64,000 nt of DNA from Mumia xiangluensis. Lineage in GTDB: Bacteria > Actinomycetota > Actinomycetes > Propionibacteriales > Nocardioidaceae. The notes below the pieces were generated by a model. That model was not told where the DNA came from. It saw nothing but the letters and a program-made list of their open reading frames with translations, and did no database searches. This document shows positions 58,928 through 64,000 of the stretch, one piece after another (position 1 is the stretch's first letter; each line of letters opens with the position of its first letter). The DNA lies in the NCBI RefSeq assembly GCF_010994095.1, contig NZ_WJYO01000001.1, positions 1,178,001 through 1,242,000 of the forward strand, read 5' to 3'. A program made the position numbers and the translations under genes.

Positions 58928-59587
58928 CTATCGAGCCTTCTCAACGGCAGAAAACGGCGCCGTATCGTGGATGGCCTCCGAGCGGTTGCGTCGGACGATT
59001 CCGAGGGCGAGCAGGAGCTCTGCCACGAGGTAGGTCACCATCACCCAGACGTCGCCGGGCTCCGGACGGGCGACGTCCGCGATATCCATGGCGATCAGGG
59101 TGTCGGACAGCAGGAAGAGCGCGCCGCCGATGCCCGCCATGATGCTGACGCCGAACGCCGTGATCGCGGTGGCCGTCAGCAGGAGGGAGTAGGCCAAGAT
59201 CGGGACCTGGAGCTCCGGGGCCTCCTCGCCGAGCGGCCCCCAGAGCACGGCGATCGTGCCGGCCCAGGCGACGAACCCGGCGACCACAGCCCACCAGCGG
59301 CGCCGCAGACCCTCGAGGGCACCGTGACGGACGAACCACGTCACGAAGCACACGTGCGCGGCGCCGAAGCCTGCCATCCCGAGGATGAAGAGTCCGTCGA
59401 TCTCGAGCGCGACGTCGCCGACCCACGAGAAGAAGAGCGCGGCAACCAGCAGCCTGGGCCCGCCTTGGCGGACGACCCACAGCGCCAGCGCTGGCATCAG
59501 CAGCGCCTTGGTGATCGACGCGGCGAGGCCGGCATCGAGGCCGACCAGCGCGATGTGGACAACGCTCAGGGCGACGAAGAGGATCAT
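58928..59587 (-). CDS. YhhN/TMEM86 family membrane protein (lysoplasmalogenase-like)
   Basis: This 219-residue protein has about eight short hydrophobic helices and the YhhN family features: KALLMPALALWV in helix 2, FSWVGDVAL in helix 3 with a conserved Gly-Asp, and FLLSDTLIAMD in helix 6 with Ser-Asp. Known members hydrolyse the vinyl ether of lysoplasmalogens. ATG 59587 overlaps the TauE gene stop by 4 bp, and cysD follows after 55 bp, so it is embedded in the sulfate operon. Why it belongs there is unclear. Confidence 0.85.
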   Translation of the reverse strand: MILFVALSVVHIALVGLDAGLAASITKALLMPALALWVVRQGGPRLLVAALFFSWVGDVALEIDGLFILGMAGFGAAHVCFVTWFVRHGALEGLRRRWWAVVAGFVAWAGTIAVLWGPLGEEAPELQVPILAYSLLLTATAITAFGVSIMAGIGGALFLLSDTLIAMDIADVARPEPGDVWVMVTYLVAELLLALGIVRRNRSEAIHDTAPFSAVEKAR

Positions 59588-60540
59588 GCGCGGTCCTCGC
59601 TGGCTCGTCGGGCGCGTTCGATGTCAACCTTCTCGGCGAACAGGTCGACGCCTTCGGGGACGCCGATCCGGGACCGAATCAGCGCCCACGCGATCGGGCC
59701 GAGGATCACCATGCCGGCGGCGATGATCCCGACCGCGACCGGCGGGACGCCGAGCAGCGTGAGGCCGGTGAGGCTGAGGACGACGACGATGCCGCGTCGG
59801 ACGATGCCCTGCGGGACCCGGTTGGCGATCCGGGCGCCGAGGTAGGTGCCGGGGGTCCCGCCGAGGATCAGCGGGATCAGGATCTCGAAGTCGACGCCGG
59901 TCACCATGACGTGGGTGATCGCGGCGGACAGCACGAGCGGGACGGCCTGGACGAGGTCGGTGCCGACGAGGCGGACGGCGGTGAGCGTTGGGTAGAGCAG
60001 GAGCAGCGACACCATGATCAGCGAGCCGGATCCGACGGAGGTCACCCCGACGAGGAGGCCGCCGATCGCGCCGACGAGGACGGTGGCCACCGGGCGGATG
60101 TGGGGGTCGTCGGTCGACGGCGGGTTGCCGAGACGGGTCGCCCGGACGTTGAGGTAGGACCGCAGCGTGTACGTCGCGGCGGTCAGCAGGAGCGCCACGC
60201 CGATCGCGGTCTTCACGAAGGCGGTCTGGTCCTCGTCGGCGCCCATCGCCTCGATGATGAAGGCGCCGGCGGCTGCCGTCGGTACGGACCCGACCATCAA
60301 CCAGCCGGCGAGACGCCAGTTGGGGGAGCCTTCGCGAGCGTGCACGGCTGCACCGACCGACTTGTTGACGGAGGCCGCCACGAGGTCGTTGGCGACCGCC
60401 GCCGTGGGATTGATGCCGAGGAAGATCAGCGCCGGCGTCATGAGGGCGCCGCCTCCCATGCCGGTGAGGCCGACGACGATCCCCACGCCGAAGCTCACGG
60501 CGAGGATCGACAGCGCGCCGTAGGTGACGAGATCGGTCAT
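59584..60540 (-). CDS. TauE/SafE family sulfite/sulfate transporter-like permease
   Basis: This 318-residue membrane protein has about eight helices and both TauE repeats: GLTGMGGGALMTPALIFLGINPTAAVANDLVAAS in the first half and LLVGVTSVGSGSLIMVSLLLLYPTLTAVRLVGTDLVQAVPL in the second. The family moves sulfite, sulfate, sulfoacetate or related organosulfur anions. Enclosed by cysC and cysDN and overlapping cysC by 4 bp, it is likely to import sulfate or to relieve sulfite build-up; no sulfate ABC importer is in the window. A short polar tail follows the last helix. Confidence 0.9.
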   Translation of the reverse strand: MTDLVTYGALSILAVSFGVGIVVGLTGMGGGALMTPALIFLGINPTAAVANDLVAASVNKSVGAAVHAREGSPNWRLAGWLMVGSVPTAAAGAFIIEAMGADEDQTAFVKTAIGVALLLTAATYTLRSYLNVRATRLGNPPSTDDPHIRPVATVLVGAIGGLLVGVTSVGSGSLIMVSLLLLYPTLTAVRLVGTDLVQAVPLVLSAAITHVMVTGVDFEILIPLILGGTPGTYLGARIANRVPQGIVRRGIVVVLSLTGLTLLGVPPVAVGIIAAGMVILGPIAWALIRSRIGVPEGVDLFAEKVDIERARRASEDRA

Positions 60541-61694
60541 GCCTCGCTCCAGAGTCCGGCGTCGACCAACGCGCGTACGACCTCGGCGAGGACGTCGGCG
60601 ACGGTGCGGCCCGTGGTGTCCACGGAGACGAGCGCATCGCTCGGCACCTCGTACGGCGAGGAGATGCCGGTGAACTCGGGGATCACGCCGGCGCGTGCCT
60701 TCGCGTACAGGCCCTTGCGGTCACGCCGCTCGCATTCCTCGAGCGGCGTGGCGACGTGGACGAGGGCGAACGAGGCGCCGGCCTCCTCGACCATCGCGCG
60801 CACCTGCTCGCGCGTCGAGGCGAACGGGGCGATCGGCGAGCAGATCGCGACGCCGCGGTGGCGCCCGATCTCCGCGGCGACCCAGCCGATGCGGGCGATG
60901 TTGGTCTCGCGGTCCTCCTTGGAGAACCCCAGGCCCTTGCTGAGGTGGTGGCGTACGACGTCGCCGTCGAGGCTGGTGACGGTACGGCGGCCGTCCTCGA
61001 GCACGAGGTCGTACAGCGCGCGGGCGATGGTCGACTTGCCCGAGCCGGAGAGGCCGGTGAAGAAGACGACGAGGCCGCGCTCGTCGAGCGGAGGCTGGTC
61101 GGCGGCCACGATCGCGGCGACCGCGTCCGTGAGCGTTCCCGTACCGGGGACTGCCAGGATCTCGTCGGCGTAGGCGGTGAGGACGGCGGCCGTCAGGTCC
61201 GCGTCGTCGGCCGGGTCAGCGCGGCGTGCGAGGGCGACGGCGACGACGTCGCGGTCGGGCATCGCTGCGCGCGCCGCACGGATCAGGGCAGGCACCGAGA
61301 GCGTACGGCGAGGGTCGGGGCCGGTGCGCGCGAGCAGCACGGCCCGTCGGCCGGTGCGGTCCTCGGCGTCCGCGATCGCGGCCACGTCGTCGACGGAGAG
61401 GGGCTGCTCGACGAGCACGGCGAGCGCGTCGGGATGAGCGGCGCGGACCTCGGCCGGTGCGAGGTGCAGGCGGCGGAAGGGCCCGTACGCCGGGGCGTCG
61501 AGCGCGTCGACCTTGCCGGTCTCCGGGTCGTACGCAGCAAGCGGGAGGCCCTCGGGGTCGAGGAGTTCGACGGGGGCGGTGAGATCGCTCGGCACGGCGA
61601 CGTCGAGGCGGCGGTCGCCGGGCCAGGCGCCCAGCAGTGAGAGCTCGAGGTCCGCGAGCTCGCGTGCGTCGGGGGTCCACTGGGCTCGGTTCAC
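60537..61694 (-). CDS. cysC: Adenylylsulfate kinase with an additional N-terminal domain
   Basis: The C-terminal 180 residues are APS kinase, making PAPS: P-loop GLSGSGKST (214-222), SLDGDVVRHHLSKGLGFSKEDRETNIARIGWVA and KGLYAKARAGVIPEFTGISSPYE. The first 200 residues are a separate domain that includes AYDPETGKVDALDAPAYGPFRRLHLAP and resembles the PUA-like/ATP-sulfurylase-like part seen ahead of some actinobacterial APS kinases, without a complete sulfurylase site. GTG 61694 follows a CACAAT box by 7 nt, so the operon mRNA may be leaderless. It is divergent from the XRE regulator and heads cysC-tauE-yhhN-cysD-cysN. Confidence 0.9.
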   Translation of the reverse strand: MNRAQWTPDARELADLELSLLGAWPGDRRLDVAVPSDLTAPVELLDPEGLPLAAYDPETGKVDALDAPAYGPFRRLHLAPAEVRAAHPDALAVLVEQPLSVDDVAAIADAEDRTGRRAVLLARTGPDPRRTLSVPALIRAARAAMPDRDVVAVALARRADPADDADLTAAVLTAYADEILAVPGTGTLTDAVAAIVAADQPPLDERGLVVFFTGLSGSGKSTIARALYDLVLEDGRRTVTSLDGDVVRHHLSKGLGFSKEDRETNIARIGWVAAEIGRHRGVAICSPIAPFASTREQVRAMVEEAGASFALVHVATPLEECERRDRKGLYAKARAGVIPEFTGISSPYEVPSDALVSVDTTGRTVADVLAEVVRALVDAGLWSEA

Positions 61695-61759
61695 GAACGC
61701 GATTGTGTCACGCGAGATTGAAAACATTTCGGGGCATGGGAACGTCTGATGCTCCCAGC

Positions 61760-61788
61760 TTGCATTTGCTTGCAGTTGCAAGCACTAT
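61760..61788 (+). promoter_or_regulatory. Promoter and palindromic operator of the XRE regulator
   Basis: -35 TTGCAT (61760-61765) and -10 CACTAT (61783-61788) are 17 bp apart. The perfect inverted repeat TGCTTGC-AGTT-GCAAGCA (61767-61784) fills the spacer and overlaps the -10, as expected for an autorepressor. The -10 is 6 nt before GTG 61795. Confidence 0.65.
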
Positions 61789-61794
61789 GGAGGT

Positions 61795-62199
61795 GTGGCA
61801 CGAATCAGCATGGGAAAGACCGTGGGTGACCTCGGTGGCTACCTCAGGGACCAGCGTCGCCAGGCGCAGCTCTCTCTGCGTCAGCTCGCCGACCTGACCG
61901 GTGTCTCCAACCCCTACCTGAGCCAGATCGAGCGCGGACTCCGACGACCGTCCGCAGAGGTCCTCCAGCAGATCGCGAAGGCGCTGCGGATCTCTGCCGA
62001 GTCCGTGTACGTCCAGGCGGGCCTGCTCGATCCCGACGACTCGGTCACCGGCGGCGGCGTCGAAGCCGCCATCGCAGCCGACCCCCGCCTCGAGGACCCG
62101 CAACGGCGCGCCCTGCTCGAGATCTACCGCTCTTTCGTCGGTGAGGCGCCCCCGGCGCCGACCGACGCCGAACACCTAGAGAAGGAGGCTTCATCATGA
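61795..62199 (+). CDS. XRE-family transcriptional regulator upstream of the HbhA-like gene
   Basis: This 134-residue protein has one Cro/CI helix-turn-helix ([55 protein letters not shown], about residues 13-67) and a short C-terminal part with an acidic helix. Gene order XRE-hbhA-DUF2516 matches M. tuberculosis Rv0474-Rv0475-Rv0476 from memory, so it probably regulates that group. GTG 61795 is adjacent to GGAGGT, which is either a very close ribosome-binding site or part of a leaderless start; ATG 61810 is an alternative. It overlaps the next gene by 4 bp. Confidence 0.9.
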   Translation: MARISMGKTVGDLGGYLRDQRRQAQLSLRQLADLTGVSNPYLSQIERGLRRPSAEVLQQIAKALRISAESVYVQAGLLDPDDSVTGGGVEAAIAADPRLEDPQRRALLEIYRSFVGEAPPAPTDAEHLEKEASS

Positions 62200-62891
62200 G
62201 CATCCAGGACAGCATCACCAAGACCATCACCGGACTCCCCGCCACGGCCACGGCGCTCGTGGGCCAGGCGCAGGCCACCGCGACCGCGCTCGTCGGCCAG
62301 CTCGCCGAGCTCGACCTCGACGACCTCCAGAAGAAGGTCGAGGCCGACGCGAAGGCGCTCCCCGGCCAGGCCACCGCGCTGTACGCCGATGTCGTCAATC
62401 GCGTGAAGGGCATCGACGTCGACGACCTCTTCGACGGCCTCGAGGAGAAGATCGAGGGCAAGCTCGAGGACATCGCCGAGGACGTCAAGGAGCTCGTCGT
62501 CATGCTGGCCGCGGTCGCGCGGAACGCCGCGACCGATGTGGCGGCGTCGTCGCCCCTGGCGAAGAAGGCCCCGGCCAAGAAGGCGCCGGTGAAGAAGGCG
62601 TCTGCCGACGCTGCGCCGACCGCTCCGACCGCTCCGACCGCTCCGGCGGCCAAGAAGGCCCCGGCGAAGAAGGCCCCGGCCAAGAAGACCACCGCCAAGA
62701 AGGCTGCGCCGGCCGCGAAGAAGGCCCCGGTCAAGAAGACGACCGCCAAGAAGGCTGCGCCTGCTGCTCCGGCGGCGAAGAAGGCGACCGCCAAGAAGGC
62801 TGCTCCGGCAGCGAAGAAGGCCCCGGCCAAGAAGGCGGCGACCGAGACGGCTCCCGTCGATAAGCCTGCGCCGTCCTCCGACGCCAGCTGA
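62196..62891 (+). CDS. HbhA-like lysine-rich surface or membrane-associated protein
   Basis: This 231-residue protein has an N-terminal helical, coiled-coil-like half ([60 protein letters not shown]) and, from about residue 115, a long tail of [14 protein letters not shown] repeats. Mycobacterial HbhA has the same plan and uses its lysine tail to bind heparan sulfate; in non-pathogens such proteins may bind the cell wall, DNA or lipid bodies. The tail codons are very repetitive, so length probably varies between strains. It is coupled to the XRE gene by a 4-bp overlap. Confidence 0.88.
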   Translation: MSIQDSITKTITGLPATATALVGQAQATATALVGQLAELDLDDLQKKVEADAKALPGQATALYADVVNRVKGIDVDDLFDGLEEKIEGKLEDIAEDVKELVVMLAAVARNAATDVAASSPLAKKAPAKKAPVKKASADAAPTAPTAPTAPAAKKAPAKKAPAKKTTAKKAAPAAKKAPVKKTTAKKAAPAAPAAKKATAKKAAPAAKKAPAKKAATETAPVDKPAPSSDAS

Positions 62892-62965
62892 CTCCCGCGG
62901 GCTCGGTCGACGAGCATGCATCGACGAGCACCGTCAGGACCTGTCTCTCGGGATAGGCTCTGACG

Positions 62966-63253
62966 GTGTTCGTTCTCTTTACCGTGCAGTCGCTCGTCGA
63001 GGCACTGATCACGCTGCTGATGGTGGGCGCGAAGGCGTTCGCGATGATCGACGCCGTCTCGCGCACCCCGCAGGCCTTCGTGGCCGCCGACAAGCAGACG
63101 AAGCCGTTCTGGCTCATCGTGCTCGGGCTGTCCCTGGTGGCGAACCTTCTCATCTGGTACCCGCTCAGCATCCTCAACCTCGCAGGCATCGTCGCGGCGC
63201 TCGTCTACCTCGCGGACGCGCGGCCGGCGCTGCAGCAGGTCAGCGGGCGGTGA
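62966..63253 (+). CDS. DUF2516 family small membrane protein
   Basis: This 95-residue protein has two or three hydrophobic helices with the conserved block FWLIVLGLSLVANLLIWYP and a helical N-terminus containing ALITLLMVGAKAFAMIDAVSR. It is the usual downstream neighbour of hbhA in actinobacteria, of unknown function. TAGGCT is 6 nt before GTG 62966, so it has its own leaderless promoter. It overlaps the following gene by 4 bp. Confidence 0.88.
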   Translation: MFVLFTVQSLVEALITLLMVGAKAFAMIDAVSRTPQAFVAADKQTKPFWLIVLGLSLVANLLIWYPLSILNLAGIVAALVYLADARPALQQVSGR

Positions 63254-63609
63254 CCGCGCAGCGACCTTCGCCGGAGTCCCCGCCGCAGCACGTCGGGCCT
63301 CTCGATCTCCTCGCGTTCACCTGCGAGCTCGCCGCCCTGGTCCTGCTCGCGCTCGCCGGGTGGTCCCTGGGGGACGGCTGGTGGCGCGGGTTGGTGCTTG
63401 CTGCCGCGCTGGTCGGCGTGGCCGTCTGGTTCTGGGGTCGCTGGCTCGCCCCGACCTCGCCCCGCCGTGTCGCGATGCCGCGGCGGCTCGTGGTGAAGGC
63501 CGGCTTCTACGTGGCCGTCGCCGTCGTCGGTGCTCTCGCCGGCTACGCGGTGTGGGCGGCCGTGCTCGTCGTCGTGGCAGTGACCACGTCCGCGGTGCGC
63601 CGCGACTGA
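63250..63609 (+). CDS. DUF2568 (YrdB-like) small membrane protein
   Basis: This 119-residue protein has four hydrophobic segments and the DUF2568 features LAFTCELAALVLLALAGWSLGDGWW and RWLAPTSPRRVAMPRRLVVKAGFY. Function is unknown. GTG 63250 shares GTGA with the DUF2516 stop, so both are made from one mRNA. It ends 65 bp before alkB. Confidence 0.85.
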   Translation: MTAQRPSPESPPQHVGPLDLLAFTCELAALVLLALAGWSLGDGWWRGLVLAAALVGVAVWFWGRWLAPTSPRRVAMPRRLVVKAGFYVAVAVVGALAGYAVWAAVLVVVAVTTSAVRRD

Positions 63610-63674
63610 CCGCGGTCGACACGCCGTACGCAACTCGTCGAACGTCTGTTCGATCGCTGGCGTAGGGTCGGACC

Positions 63675-64000
63675 ATGTCCGTGACATTCCAGGGGTCGCT
63701 GTTCGACTCCTCCGACGAGCCCGCGCTCGGTCCGCTGGCCGGCCACGTCGTTCGCCACGAGCTGTCGGCCGGGGCCTGGATCGACGTCCGGCCGCGGTGG
63801 ATCGACGGCGCCGACGACCTCTTCGCCCACCTGCACGACACCGTCGCGTGGCGTGCGGACGAGCGCGAGATGTACGAGCGGGTGGTGGCCGTTCCGCGTC
63901 TGCTCGCGTGGTTCGGGGAGCGCGCTGCGTGGCCGCACGCGGTCCTCGACGAGGCTCGGGAGCGGCTCGGCGACCACTACGAGCCTGAGCTCGGGGAGCG
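63675..64000 (+). CDS. alkB: AlkB-like 2-oxoglutarate/Fe(II) dioxygenase (3' truncated by window)
   Basis: Only the first 108 codons are inside the window. They read like the N-terminus of actinobacterial AlkB proteins: SLFDSSDEPALGPLAGH, GAWIDVRPRWIDGADDLFAHL, VAWRADEREMYERVVAVPRLLAWFGE and AVLDEARERLGDHYEPE. The catalytic HxD...H residues lie beyond the end. AlkB repairs 1-methyladenine and 3-methylcytosine by oxidative demethylation. TAGGGT is 6 nt before ATG 63675 and there is no ribosome-binding site, so the mRNA should be leaderless. Together with the AlkD-like gene at 29.4 kb, the window encodes two alkylation repair proteins. Confidence 0.85.
   Translation, partial: MSVTFQGSLFDSSDEPALGPLAGHVVRHELSAGAWIDVRPRWIDGADDLFAHLHDTVAWRADEREMYERVVAVPRLLAWFGERAAWPHAVLDEARERLGDHYEPELGE

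Noticed and set aside
62560-62860. CRISPR-like or satellite repeat array in the lysine-rich region
   Set aside because: The repetition follows codons for Lys-Lys-Ala-Pro units within an intact reading frame; there are no spacers or conserved repeat units of CRISPR size.

Overview
The window is high-GC DNA with dense, mostly 4-bp-overlapping genes, few ribosome-binding sites at operon heads and many promoter boxes placed 6-7 nt before a start codon. Together with mycothiol synthase (mshD), a GlnR-type orphan regulator, a MutT1/Ppk1 pair, an HbhA-like lysine-rich protein and the actinobacterial sulfurtransferase/DUF1416 pair, this points to an actinomycete. The gene style and a dispersed palindrome at 32.6 kb suggest Nocardioidaceae or a relative (inference; not tested). 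There is one tRNA and no rRNA, CRISPR, IS element or phage gene.

Layout. 0-5.7 kb: CUT2-type sugar ABC importer (ATPase cut by the window edge, permease, lipoprotein) followed by a Gfo/Idh/MocA oxidoreductase and a TIM-barrel sugar isomerase, one catabolic operon of unknown substrate. 5.7-10.4 kb: single genes: pentapeptide-repeat protein, HAD 5'-nucleotidase, a secreted polyester/PET-hydrolase-like cutinase, an SDR epimerase and a choloylglycine-hydrolase-family enzyme. 10.8-11.5 kb: tRNA-Lys(TTT) whose 3' end is duplicated 602 bp downstream, bracketing one small gene: a possible miniature integrated unit. 11.5-19.5 kb: DUF2252 protein, a small ORF, low-affinity phosphate uptake (DUF47-Pit) and the convergent high-affinity pstSCAB operon with a clear PHO box. 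19.5-21.2 kb: divergent MerR regulator/MFS exporter with a palindromic long-spacer promoter.

21.1-28.1 kb (minus strand): glnR, accDA-like carboxyltransferase, mshD, a GNAT relative, ppk1 (with its own PHO-box-like repeats) and mutT1. 28.2-36 kb: MoaD-like protein with an odd tail, membrane protein, AlkD-like glycosylase divergent from a thioredoxin, then a Cys-containing leader peptide heading DUF4395-sulfurtransferase-DUF1416, an LCP ligase, D-aminoacyl-tRNA deacylase, nitrobindin and YgfZ. Gene content here resembles, from memory, the M. tuberculosis Rv0811-Rv0821 neighbourhood.

36-52.7 kb: a Wzx/Wzy-type exopolysaccharide cluster: ugd, Wzz/BY-kinase, PglF/CapD-type dehydratase, aminotransferase, initiating phosphoglycosyltransferase, two glycosyltransferases, GNAT, CapE-CapF-CapG (UDP-L-FucNAc), polymerase, a kinase-fold protein, flippase and methyltransferase. 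52.8-56.6 kb: DEAD-box helicase, mannose-6-phosphate isomerase, methyltransferase. 56.7-61.7 kb (minus): one sulfate-activation operon cysC-tauE-yhhN-cysD-cysN. 61.8-64 kb: autoregulated XRE regulator, HbhA-like protein, two small membrane proteins and the 5' part of alkB.

The linking themes are phosphate (Pit, Pst, Ppk; two PHO boxes with the same spacing to the -10), sulfur (sulfate activation plus a cysteine-sensing leader peptide) and cell-surface polymer synthesis. Short or absent 5' leaders are the rule: at least nine starts fit TANNNT-N6/7-start.
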